A DNA stretch of 35,533 bases from Paraburkholderia solitsugae (GTDB taxonomy: Bacteria; Pseudomonadota; Gammaproteobacteria; Burkholderiales; Burkholderiaceae), in the NCBI RefSeq assembly GCF_013177695.1, contig NZ_WOEY01000136.1, forward strand, positions 1-35,533, written 5' to 3'. Within the stretch, counting starts at the first letter, position 1, and each line of letters opens with the position of its first letter. Of this stretch, positions 25,307 to 33,249 are shown piece by piece. A program made the translations under genes and the position numbers. Below the pieces are notes generated by a model. It did no database searches. It worked only from the letters and a program-made list of their open reading frames with translations, and was not told where the DNA came from.

Positions 25307-26389
25307 ATGACAGACAGCAGACACACCCGGATCCGCAGCACCGCACGCGACGTCGCGCAAGCGCTCGGCATCTCGCAATCGACCGTGTCGCGGGCCTTCA
25401 CCGAAGACGCCAGCGTCTCGCCGCAGACCCGCGCCGCGATCCTGCGCATGGCGGGGTCGATGGGTTACAAGCCGAACGCGCTCGCGCGCAGCCTGATCAC
25501 GAATCGCAGCAAGATTGTCGGACTGGTGTCGGGCAGCGGCGGCAATCCGTTTTATGCCGATGCGCTGCAGCGTTTTTCGCAACACCTGCAGCAGCAGGGT
25601 TATCAGACCCTGCTGTTCACAGCGCCTGCCGGGCACGATGTCGACGCGCTATTGCCGGTGGTGTTGCAGTATCAGGTGGACGCGGTGATCGTGCTGTCCG
25701 CGCCGCTATCGGCCGCGATGGCCGAAGCCTGCGAGCGCGCGAATACGCCGGTGATTCTGTTCAACCGCGCGCTGTCGGGGGCCAAGGCGCACACGGTTGC
25801 GTGCGACAACGTGGGCGGCGCGGCGCTCGTTGCGGACTGGTTTGCGGCGCTCGATTGCCGCCGGCCCACCTTCGTTGCAGGACGTGACGATACGTCCACC
25901 AATCGCGAGCGCTTGCAAGGTTTTACGTCACGGCTGCGCGAGCGCGGCATGCCGTTATGGCGCGTCGTGGCCGGCGGCGATTTCACCTACGAGGCAGGGT
26001 ATCGCGCCATGCAGACGCTGCTGGCCACGCCCGGCGATGCACCCGATGCGATCTTCTTCGCGAACGACATCATGGCGTTGGGCGGTATCGATGCATTGAA
26101 GCTCGATCAGGAGACTGCGGCGGCAGGCCTGCACCGTAGGCCAGCGATCGTCGGTTTCGACGGCATTGCGATGGGCGGCTGGGCGTCTTACCAACTGAGC
26201 ACGATTGTTCAGCCGCTCGAAGAAATGGTCGCGGCCGCGGTGCGCATCGTCACCGATCCGCCGCCGGAAGGTCAACTGGTGGAGGCTAAATTACCCGGGA
26301 AGGTGCTGGTCCGCGCAAGCGCACCCGCAGCGGCACCTGCACGGCCATCGGTGTCACCAGAACAATCCGCGCGGGCCGCCGTTCTATAG
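25307..26389 (+). CDS. LacI-family transcriptional regulator
   Basis: A protein of 360 residues from the ATG at 25307, which has GGAGG six bases upstream; in-frame starts at 25196 and 25286 are less well supported and the first would cover the operator region. The helix-turn-helix (ARDVAQALGISQSTVSRAF) and hinge (MGYKPNALARSL) are at about residues 12-60, followed by a periplasmic-binding-protein-like ligand domain (IVGLVSGSGGNPFYADALQRFSQHL, then FFANDIMALGGIDALK and GFDGIAMGGWASYQLSTI). It is divergent from the hydroxylase operon, which it probably represses until an inducer appears. It is convergent with the GntR gene, 23 bases away. Confidence 0.92.
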   Translation: MTDSRHTRIRSTARDVAQALGISQSTVSRAFTEDASVSPQTRAAILRMAGSMGYKPNALARSLITNRSKIVGLVSGSGGNPFYADALQRFSQHLQQQGYQTLLFTAPAGHDVDALLPVVLQYQVDAVIVLSAPLSAAMAEACERANTPVILFNRALSGAKAHTVACDNVGGAALVADWFAALDCRRPTFVAGRDDTSTNRERLQGFTSRLRERGMPLWRVVAGGDFTYEAGYRAMQTLLATPGDAPDAIFFANDIMALGGIDALKLDQETAAAGLHRRPAIVGFDGIAMGGWASYQLSTIVQPLEEMVAAAVRIVTDPPPEGQLVEAKLPGKVLVRASAPAAAPARPSVSPEQSARAAVL

Positions 26390-26412
26390 TCATCCTTATC
26401 GTTCAATCTCGT

Positions 26413-27165
26413 TCAGTCGGCCGCCGCCAGCGACCGCGAACCGCGCGCCGACGCCTTACGCCGCGCCGGTGGAGCAGCATCCGCTGCGCCTGCCTGCGGC
26501 TCGAAGCCGGCGACCAGGATATCCATCGTCCGGCTCAGATGCGCGTCGAGCAGCTTGGCGGCCTTGGCGGTGTCGCGTGCGAGCGCCGCGTTCATCAACG
26601 CCTCATGCTCGCTGTTGGTGTCGCGTTTGACCTTCTGCAGCGGTACCGACAACTGACGGTAGCGCTCCGTCTGCATATACAACTGCTCGCGAATCCGCAG
26701 CAGCCACGGGCTATCGCACGCCGCAATCAGGCACTCGTGAAACTGGTTGTGCGCTTCGCGCCACGTGTCGGCAAGCCGCACGCCATCGCCGTCCTCGACG
26801 CGCTCGGGCGTGCGCGACAGCCGGTAATACGCGGCGACCAGGTTGGTTTCCCAATTCATGTCGCCACACGCCAAGGCGCGCTCCAGGCACGACGTTTCGA
26901 TCTGGATTCGTACCCGCGTCAGGTCTTTCAGGTCGTCGAGCGAAACCGGCGCGACGCGAAACCCGCGCTGCGGCTCCGCGATCACGAGCCCTTCAGACGT
27001 GAGCCGCGACAGCGCCTCGCGCACGGCGCCGAGGCTGACGTCCAGTTGCTCGCACAACTGGCTGATCTTGAGTTGCTCGTCCGGCTTGAGCTTGCAACTG
27101 AGCAGATCCGCGCGCAGTCGCTCATACGCGGTCTGCGTCAGACTCGCAGCGTTGGTGGTGGCCAT
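26413..27165 (-). CDS. GntR-family regulator with FCD ligand domain
   Basis: A protein of 250 residues from the ATG at 27165. The reading frame stays open upstream to 27891 but that stretch is antisense to the FAH gene, so it is not used. The winged helix lies at about residues 10-75 (AYERLRADLLSCKLKPDEQLKISQLCEQLDVSLGAVREALSRLTSEGLV), and an FCD domain follows, with the helix pattern EAHNQFHECLIAACDSPWLLRI and SEHEALMNAALARDTAKAAKLLDAHLSRT holding the usual metal/ligand histidines. The last 40 residues are Ala/Arg-rich and look disordered. It is divergent from FAH/dioxygenase, and the AT-rich 12-mers in the shared promoter region are its likely operators. No strong ribosome-binding site is seen. 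Confidence 0.9.
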   Translation of the reverse strand: MATTNAASLTQTAYERLRADLLSCKLKPDEQLKISQLCEQLDVSLGAVREALSRLTSEGLVIAEPQRGFRVAPVSLDDLKDLTRVRIQIETSCLERALACGDMNWETNLVAAYYRLSRTPERVEDGDGVRLADTWREAHNQFHECLIAACDSPWLLRIREQLYMQTERYRQLSVPLQKVKRDTNSEHEALMNAALARDTAKAAKLLDAHLSRTMDILVAGFEPQAGAADAAPPARRKASARGSRSLAAAD

Positions 27166-27198
27166 AGTGTTCGTCCCGAAGAATGCTTCATTGTAGCA

Positions 27199-27210
27199 AA
27201 AATATATTAT
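27199..27210 (+). promoter_or_regulatory. AT-rich 12-mer, copy 2 (candidate operator)
   Basis: AAAATATATTAT, upstream of the -35 box of the FAH promoter and next to a TACAAT box (27190-27195 on the minus strand) that could be the GntR gene's own -10. Binding here would fit autoregulation. Start-to-start distance to copy 3 is 33 bases, about three helical turns. Confidence 0.55.
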
Positions 27211-27215
27211 TCTTC

Positions 27216-27243
27216 TTGACATCATCCTCGTAAAATATATTAT
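27216..27243 (+). promoter_or_regulatory. sigma-70-type promoter of FAH/dioxygenase operon with overlapping operator
   Basis: A perfect TTGACA (27216-27221), a 16-base spacer and TATTAT (27238-27243, five of six matches) form a good promoter. The third copy of the 12-mer (27232-27243) covers the -10 box, so a bound protein would block RNA polymerase. Transcription would begin near 27250, giving a leader of about 25 bases before the GTG start. Confidence 0.65.
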
Positions 27244-27276
27244 CCACATCAAAGTATTTCTACCTGGAGGTGTCAC

Positions 27277-28140
27277 GTGCGGTTTGTTTCCTTTGAACAG
27301 AACGGCAAGCAGGGTCTTGCCGTGGTGCGCCCGTCCGGCGAAGCCCGCGGCCTGCTGGCGGACGCTGCCTCGTTCCCCGGCTCGCTTGACGTGTTGATCC
27401 GTGCCGGCGCCGCAGGTCTGCAGCGCGCCGCGCAGCAACTCGCCGACGGTCCGGCCATCGATCTCGCGCAGGTTCGGTACACGGCCCCTTTCGTGGCGTC
27501 GGAAAAGATCCTGTGCGTCGGCTTGAACTACGCGGACCACTCGAAGGAAAGCGGCTATGACCTGCCGCCGTTTCCGACCGTATTCGGGCGCTTCACGTCG
27601 AGCCTCATCGGCCACGGCGAGGCGCTGATCCGCCCCCGCGTGTCGACGCAGTTCGATTACGAAGGCGAGATCGTGGCGGTGATCGGCAAGAGCGGCCGGC
27701 ATATCGCACAGGCCGACGCGCTCGACTATGTCGCGGGCTATGCGCTGTTCAACGACGGCTCGGTGCGCGACTACCAGCACATGACGCCGCAATGGACGGT
27801 CGGCAAGAATTTCGACGGCACCGGTGCGTTCGGGCCACAGTTTGTGACGGCGGACGAATTGCCGAGCGGCGTGCGCGGTCTGCAATTGCAAACACGGCTG
27901 AACGGCGAAGTCGTTCAGCAGGCGTCCACCGACGATCTCGTTTTCGACGTAGCGTCGCTTATCTCGCTACTGAGTGAAGCCATGACGTTGCGTGCGGGCG
28001 ACCTGATCGTCACGGGCACGCCGGCCGGTGTCGGTGTCGCACGCAAGCCGCCGCTTTTCATGAAGGCAGGCGACGTCTGCGAAGTCGAAGTCGACGGGCT
28101 TGGCATTCTGCGCAATCCGATCGTAGACGAACAAGGCTGA
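27277..28140 (+). CDS. fumarylacetoacetate-hydrolase-family enzyme
   Basis: A 287-residue FAH-superfamily protein. The catalytic/metal region is present: ILCVGLNYADHSKESG at about 79-94, VSTQFDYEGEIVAVIGKSGRHI with the Glu pair, GYALFNDGSVRDYQ with the metal-binding Asp, and GDLIVTGTPAGVG near the C-terminus. Members hydrolyse or decarboxylate ring-cleavage products such as acylpyruvates, 2-hydroxyhepta-2,4-dienedioate and 2,4-diketo acids. Start is GTG, fixed by CTGGAGG a few bases upstream. It is paired with an extradiol dioxygenase gene 22 bases downstream, so it should act on the ring-fission product. Confidence 0.9.
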   Translation: MRFVSFEQNGKQGLAVVRPSGEARGLLADAASFPGSLDVLIRAGAAGLQRAAQQLADGPAIDLAQVRYTAPFVASEKILCVGLNYADHSKESGYDLPPFPTVFGRFTSSLIGHGEALIRPRVSTQFDYEGEIVAVIGKSGRHIAQADALDYVAGYALFNDGSVRDYQHMTPQWTVGKNFDGTGAFGPQFVTADELPSGVRGLQLQTRLNGEVVQQASTDDLVFDVASLISLLSEAMTLRAGDLIVTGTPAGVGVARKPPLFMKAGDVCEVEVDGLGILRNPIVDEQG

Positions 28141-28162
28141 TTGCCAACACGGAGGAGACACC

Positions 28163-29113
28163 GTGGAAATCACCACACCAGCGTCCGCGCCAACGCGGCG
28201 TCACGACCGCCTGGGCATCCATTCGCTCGACCATTTCTGTTTTAGCGTGCCCGACCTTGGCGTCGCGAAGCAGTTCTATACGGCGTTCGGACTGGATGTG
28301 CGGGACGTCGACGGCGCGCTGCATCTCTACACGTTCGGCCATCCGCATTGCTGGGCTATCGTGCGTACCGGAGCGGCACAGAAACAGATTCAGTACCTGT
28401 CGTTCGGCGCGTACGGCGATGAGATGGATGCATTCCGCGTGCGGCTACGGGACGAAAACGTCGAGTTGCTTCGCTCAGGCGAGCACGTCACCGACGAAGG
28501 ATTGTGGTTTCACGACTGCGATGGACGGCTCGTGCAGATCAAGGCGGCGGCGAAGTCGTCGCCGGATGCCAAGTCGATGGTGAGCAATCCGTCGGCCGCA
28601 GCCGGTGCGCGCGGCGCCGGCCCGCGTGCTGAACAAGCGCCCGTGCGACCTTCACGGCTCGCGCATATCCTGCTGTTCACGACTGACCTTCAGCGCGTCA
28701 TGCGTTTTTACAGCAACACGCTCGGCCTGCGCTTGTCCGACGAAGCAGAAGTCGTCGCGTTCATGCATGGCGCACACGGCAGCGATCACCATCTGGTCGC
28801 CTTCGGCCAGGCAAACGGCGCGGGCTTGCATCACTCGAGCTGGGACGTTTGCTCGATCCAGGAAGTCGGACTGGGCGCGATGCAAATGGCGGCGGAGGGT
28901 TACTCGCGGGGCTGGGGCGTGGGCCGTCACGTACTCGGCTCGAACTACTTCTACTACGTGCGTGACCCGTGGGACAGCTACGCCGAATACTCGTGCGATA
29001 TCGACTACGTGCCCGCCGACATCGATTGGCCGAGCCAAGCCTTCACGGCTGACAATGGGTTTTATCTTTGGGCGCCGCCTCCGCCGGAGGACTTCGCTCA
29101 CGACTATGAGTAA
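28163..29113 (+). CDS. extradiol ring-cleavage dioxygenase (type I, two VOC domains)
   Basis: A 316-residue vicinal-oxygen-chelate protein with two modules (about 18-128 and 164-300), joined by a low-complexity Ala/Gly linker. The second module keeps what looks like the full BphC-type site: metal ligands H168, H224 and E275, and second-shell H209, H256 and Y265, with spacings close to BphC (H195/H210/H241/Y250/E260). It should cleave a catechol next to one hydroxyl, using Fe(II) and O2. Start is GTG, with GGAGGAG nine bases before it. It follows the FAH-family gene in one operon. The natural catechol is unknown. Confidence 0.9.
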   Translation: MEITTPASAPTRRHDRLGIHSLDHFCFSVPDLGVAKQFYTAFGLDVRDVDGALHLYTFGHPHCWAIVRTGAAQKQIQYLSFGAYGDEMDAFRVRLRDENVELLRSGEHVTDEGLWFHDCDGRLVQIKAAAKSSPDAKSMVSNPSAAAGARGAGPRAEQAPVRPSRLAHILLFTTDLQRVMRFYSNTLGLRLSDEAEVVAFMHGAHGSDHHLVAFGQANGAGLHHSSWDVCSIQEVGLGAMQMAAEGYSRGWGVGRHVLGSNYFYYVRDPWDSYAEYSCDIDYVPADIDWPSQAFTADNGFYLWAPPPPEDFAHDYE

Positions 29114-29138
29114 AGTCGCGTCAGCCACTGTCGACGTT

Positions 29139-30389
29139 TCAACTCCTGGTGGTGCCATAAGCAGCCAGCCTCCCGGAGAAATGAAGAACAAACCCGAGCA
29201 ACGCCAATGCGCCGCCGAATACGCACGCTGTATGCCATCCACCCAGTCGCCAACTGATACTTGCTCCCCAGGAACCCGCGGCGCCGCCTACGAACATGCC
29301 ACTCATGAATAGCGTGTTGAGTCGGCTTCTTGCCTCCGGGCGAAGTGCGTACACCACATGCTGGTTGGAGATGAGAGCCGACTGCTCACCGAAGTCCAGC
29401 AGGATGATGCCGACGATCAGGCCAACGAGGCTGCCCCAAAGGCCCAGAACCGCGTATGACAGCAGCATGATCAGGCAACCAAGCCCGATAACGGCATGGG
29501 GTCCACGACGATCGGCGACACGGCCAGCAAGTGGGGCAATCAGAATACCCGCCGCACCCACGATCCCCATGAGGCCCGCCACATCAGCCCCCAAGCCGAA
29601 GGCCTCATGCAGACGCAATGCCAGAATTGTCCATAGCCCGATAAAAGAACCGAACATCGCGGCTTGAATACACGTTGCACGGCGCAGTGACCTTTCTTCT
29701 CGCCACAACTCGATGAGTGACTTCACGAGACCAAAGTAGCTGTGGCTTGTCTTGGGTTCACTGTGTGGAAGTTTGCCTAGCAACATGACCCAGATAATGG
29801 CGGTCATCGCGGCCCCTAGCCAAAACGTGGCACGCCAGCCCCAATGATCAGCAGTAAATCCGCCGACGGCCCTTCCCAGCAGAATGCCGCAAAGCAAGCC
29901 GCTCATCACAGTGCCGACGACTTGGCCACGGCGACTGGGTGCGGCTAGTTCTGCCGCGAACGGTACGACTTGTTGGGCAACGGATCCTGAAATACCCACT
30001 ACCGCTGAAGCGACTACCAGCAACCAGGCATTCGGGGCTGCAGCGAGGCATACCAATGCCACGATTAACACTGCCGTTTGCCCGAGAATCAATTTTCTCC
30101 GATCAATTCGGTCTCCCAAGGGCACCAGAAAAAACAGACCGCAGGCGAAACCCAGTTGTGTAGCCGTCGGAACCAGGTTGACCAGGCCAACTGATCGCGG
30201 GAAAGCCTGCTGCAGTAGTTCCAGGATCGGCTGGTTGTAGTAAATATTGGCGACAAAGACACCGCAGGCCACCGCCATCACCATCAGCAATGAACTGTCC
30301 AGGTGATGCGTTAACCCGGGCTCTTCAGGGGCGGCGGAGTGCGCCGAAGATTCGCTACCAACCGTATTGGGTGACATGTCCAGACTCAC
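29139..30389 (-). CDS. MFS transporter (efflux-type)
   Basis: A 416-residue inner-membrane protein with about 12 hydrophobic segments and a 30-residue hydrophilic N-terminal tail. TM1 region VFVANIYYNQPILELL, motif A-like VPLGDRIDRRKLILG and RGQVVGTVMSGLLCGILLGRAVGGFTADHWGWRA place it in the YnfM/bicyclomycin-type efflux group. It is close in sequence to the frameshifted MFS gene at the right end of the window. It is divergent from the winged-helix/STAND regulator, with a perfect palindrome between them, and convergent with the dioxygenase gene 25 bases away. Substrate unknown. Confidence 0.88.
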   Translation of the reverse strand: MSLDMSPNTVGSESSAHSAAPEEPGLTHHLDSSLLMVMAVACGVFVANIYYNQPILELLQQAFPRSVGLVNLVPTATQLGFACGLFFLVPLGDRIDRRKLILGQTAVLIVALVCLAAAPNAWLLVVASAVVGISGSVAQQVVPFAAELAAPSRRGQVVGTVMSGLLCGILLGRAVGGFTADHWGWRATFWLGAAMTAIIWVMLLGKLPHSEPKTSHSYFGLVKSLIELWREERSLRRATCIQAAMFGSFIGLWTILALRLHEAFGLGADVAGLMGIVGAAGILIAPLAGRVADRRGPHAVIGLGCLIMLLSYAVLGLWGSLVGLIVGIILLDFGEQSALISNQHVVYALRPEARSRLNTLFMSGMFVGGAAGSWGASISWRLGGWHTACVFGGALALLGFVLHFSGRLAAYGTTRS

Positions 30390-30446
30390 AACGAAGTACA
30401 GGGATCTTCATCGTGATGCAGCGCAGACGAGAAGTCTTTGGCCTAC

Positions 30447-30466
30447 AATTTCAGACGTCTGAAATT
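30447..30466. promoter_or_regulatory. perfect 20-bp palindrome, candidate operator
   Basis: AATTTCAGACGTCTGAAATT reads the same on both strands with no spacer. It lies in the 116-base region between the divergent MFS and STAND regulator genes, 39 bases before the regulator start and 57 before the MFS start. A palindrome of this kind is expected for a homodimeric repressor or activator. Confidence 0.6.
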
Positions 30467-30505
30467 CCTGTTGATCCCCGCAATCTCGCTATGTGACAGT
30501 AAAAA

Positions 30506-33229
30506 ATGCCTACAGGTACAAAGACTCGCCATGAAAGGCCGTCGAAGGGCCCTGACTCCCGCGACGACGATATGGTTGCCTTCGGCCGCTACCAATTGTT
30601 CCCACGTTTGCGGCTATTGTTAAGAGACGGTGTACGACTGGACGTAGGTGAGCGTGCGCTGGACGTGCTAGTCCAGCTTGTCAGTACGGCAGGCCAAGTC
30701 GTATCCAAAGATTTGCTTCTCTCCCGGATATGGGCGAAGGAAGTCATCGAGGAAAACAGCTTGCAGGCGCAGATCTCGTCGTTGCGAAAAATACTGGGGG
30801 ATGATCGGGACCTTATCGCGACGGAGTTTGGCCGGGGCTATCGTTTTACAGGTTCAGTGCAGGCGCATCGGGCTGTCACGTCGTCCATAGGCGCACCTCA
30901 AGCACGAGTCGGATTGCCGAACCCACGGTCTCCTTTGATCGGCCGCGTTGAGGAGCTACTGGAATTAAACCGGCTGTTGGCTACCCAAACGCTATGCACG
31001 CTCACAGGCCCTGCCGGCATTGGTAAAACTCGCCTGGCGATAGAGGCCGCGTCAGAATCCAGTCCTTGTTTTCCCGACGGGGTTTACTTCGCCGACTTGT
31101 CGCAACTGAGCGCAGCCTCAGTATCGCCGGCTATCTCGAGCGCGTTGGCGGGGCTTGTTGGAACAAGCACACAGTTAGCGTCTCACCCGGGAAGGGCACT
31201 ACTGGTCGTTGATAACTGTGAACACGTTACGTCGGCCTGTGCGGCGGTCCTTGAGCGGCTTCTGGAATCTGATCCTCAACTGGGCGTGCTGCTCACCAGC
31301 CAGACCCCATTGGGGCTGGACGGTGAGCAGGTCTACCGGCTCAGTCCTCTCGCGTTACCTCCGCGCATCATCAACGCAGCAAACGCAAGAAGCTATAGTG
31401 CGGTTGAACTGTTTGTCCGCCGTGTAACTTCCGCGGACTATCATTTCGAGCTTACGGAAACGAACGTAGAGCAGGTTGCGGCGTTATGCAGGGCGCTCGA
31501 TGGAGTGCCACTGGCATTGGAAATCGCCGCAGCTCGCGTGCCATCGCTGGGTCTCGCAGCGGTCACCGAGGATTTAGCCCTTTCGTCCGGATTGCTTGCA
31601 GCTCAGAAACGCCAGACCCCGGGTCGCCATCGGACGCTTGGTGACGCCCTGCAGTGGAGTTACCAATTACTCGACTCCGTAGAACAAGCGGTGTTCCAGG
31701 AGCTGGCCATTTTCCCTGCCGATTTCACCGTCGCTGCCGCAGAACGTATCGTATCCACCAAGCTCGAAAGGCCCACCCGACTGGTTGATGTGCTTTGCAG
31801 CCTCGTTGAAAAGTCGCTAATCACGTTGCAGGCCGGAACCCAGCCGATTCGCTATCGCTATCTAACCATGCTGCGGGCATACGCCTTGGAGCAGCTTGCG
31901 GACCGCACGGCGGCCATGACTGAAAAGCATGCTCGCTTCGTTGAGCAATTGATTTCTCAAGCCCAACGGGATTGGATGTCGCTACCCACGACACAATGGA
32001 AGCGACAATACGAACACCACATTGACGATATCAGGGCCGCTCTTGACTGGTCATTGTCAGATAGTAAGCGCCGTGCCCTGGGACTGCTCATCCTCGCGAA
32101 CTCCGCCCCATTCTGGATACAACTATCACTCTACGACGAGTGTCGCCAGCGGATTACGAACGTACTGGAAGAAACGAAAGTTCCTCCCGTTGAGGAGCGC
32201 CAGGAGATGATGATTCAGTCCGCACTGGCTACTTCGCTGACCTGGTCACGTGGACCCGTTCCGGCTAATGGGCGGGCTTGGACCAGGGCCAGCGATCTCG
32301 CGCTCCGGCTGGGCGACGAGGAAACGCAACTTCAGGCCGAATACGGTCTATGGCTTTATCATCTCCGTAGCGGTTGCTACGAACAGGCCCTCCTGCACGG
32401 GAAAAGCATGGCAGAGTTAGCCGTGCGGCATCGCGATCAAGCCGCACTTCTGACGGCACGTCGTTTGATTGGGACATCTCATCATTTTCTGGGTAATCAC
32501 ACTGAAGCTTTGATTGAAATTGAGTGCATGCTCGACAGTTATACGCGCGACGACCGTCATGCCTCCCATTTCAGATTTGGAATGGACCAGCGCGTGGCAG
32601 GTTGGGCCTTCCTTTCTCGCATTCTGTGGTTAATGGGGAACACGGCCAAAGCGCGACGCGCTGCCCAGGTAGCGATTGACGAGGCTACGGCACTGGATCA
32701 CGCCTGCACCCTTTGCTGTGCCCTTGCGGAGGGGAGCTGTAACGTGGGAGCGCTTTCAGGAGACGTAGAAGGCGTCAAGCGTGTGTCGCAGCAGCTTATC
32801 CAAGTGGCAGGAAATCACGGTCTGGACTTTTGGGGACTCTATGGTTCGGCTTTTTCACTTTGGGCGAAAGTATTCCAGGACCCGAACGCTGTCTCTTTCG
32901 TAGAGCTTCGATCGACACTGGAGACGCTACAAGCCCGTGGATTTGATCCGGCTTATTCCGTATTCTTATCCGACTTTGCGAATGCAATGCTGGAACAGGG
33001 ACGTACGCGAGAAGCAGTCAGCCTCATTAATGCCCGGCTGGCAGGCGACGCCACTGGACAGTTCTGGAACGCCCCTGAACTGATGAGAGTCAAGTCTCGG
33101 ACGCTATCGGAAAAGAGGTCATCTCCACGAGCGCCACGCACGTTAATTTTGCAACAAGCGTTGACACTGGCACGCGCTCAGGGTGCGAAAGCGTGGGAGC
33201 TAAGACTCACAGACGAACATGCAGCATAG
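30506..33229 (+). CDS. OmpR-type winged-helix / STAND ATPase regulator
   Basis: A 907-residue regulator. Residues about 24-115 form an OmpR/PhoB-type winged helix (VAFGRYQLFPRLRLLLRDGVRLDVGERALDVLVQL to FGRGYRFTG). Residues about 140-460 are an NB-ARC/STAND-type ATPase: Walker A GPAGIGKT at 168-175, Walker B LLVVDN at 232-237, and GVPLALEIAAAR. The C-terminal 400 residues are helical, TPR-like repeats that usually act as ligand sensor. Such proteins act as ATP-dependent, multimerising transcription switches. The start at 30506 lacks a clear ribosome-binding site; Met23 at 30572 is an alternative that still keeps the whole DNA-binding domain. Base use is less GC-rich than in the neighbours. 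It is divergent from an MFS gene that it may control. Confidence 0.88.
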   Translation: MPTGTKTRHERPSKGPDSRDDDMVAFGRYQLFPRLRLLLRDGVRLDVGERALDVLVQLVSTAGQVVSKDLLLSRIWAKEVIEENSLQAQISSLRKILGDDRDLIATEFGRGYRFTGSVQAHRAVTSSIGAPQARVGLPNPRSPLIGRVEELLELNRLLATQTLCTLTGPAGIGKTRLAIEAASESSPCFPDGVYFADLSQLSAASVSPAISSALAGLVGTSTQLASHPGRALLVVDNCEHVTSACAAVLERLLESDPQLGVLLTSQTPLGLDGEQVYRLSPLALPPRIINAANARSYSAVELFVRRVTSADYHFELTETNVEQVAALCRALDGVPLALEIAAARVPSLGLAAVTEDLALSSGLLAAQKRQTPGRHRTLGDALQWSYQLLDSVEQAVFQELAIFPADFTVAAAERIVSTKLERPTRLVDVLCSLVEKSLITLQAGTQPIRYRYLTMLRAYALEQLADRTAAMTEKHARFVEQLISQAQRDWMSLPTTQWKRQYEHHIDDIRAALDWSLSDSKRRALGLLILANSAPFWIQLSLYDECRQRITNVLEETKVPPVEERQEMMIQSALATSLTWSRGPVPANGRAWTRASDLALRLGDEETQLQAEYGLWLYHLRSGCYEQALLHGKSMAELAVRHRDQAALLTARRLIGTSHHFLGNHTEALIEIECMLDSYTRDDRHASHFRFGMDQRVAGWAFLSRILWLMGNTAKARRAAQVAIDEATALDHACTLCCALAEGSCNVGALSGDVEGVKRVSQQLIQVAGNHGLDFWGLYGSAFSLWAKVFQDPNAVSFVELRSTLETLQARGFDPAYSVFLSDFANAMLEQGRTREAVSLINARLAGDATGQFWNAPELMRVKSRTLSEKRSSPRAPRTLILQQALTLARAQGAKAWELRLTDEHAA

Positions 33230-33249
33230 ACGCCCGGCGTAATGCGGTG

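Noticed and set aside
27166..27891. N-terminal extension of the GntR frame
   Set aside because: The frame is open but lies antisense to the FAH-family gene and across its promoter. The GntR winged helix begins right after the ATG at 27165.
17822..29113. Sulfonate (dihydroxypropanesulfonate) degradation cluster because of the HpsN-type gene
   Set aside because: No sulfonate transporter, sulfolyase or sulfite exporter is present, while ring-hydroxylating and ring-cleaving enzymes are.
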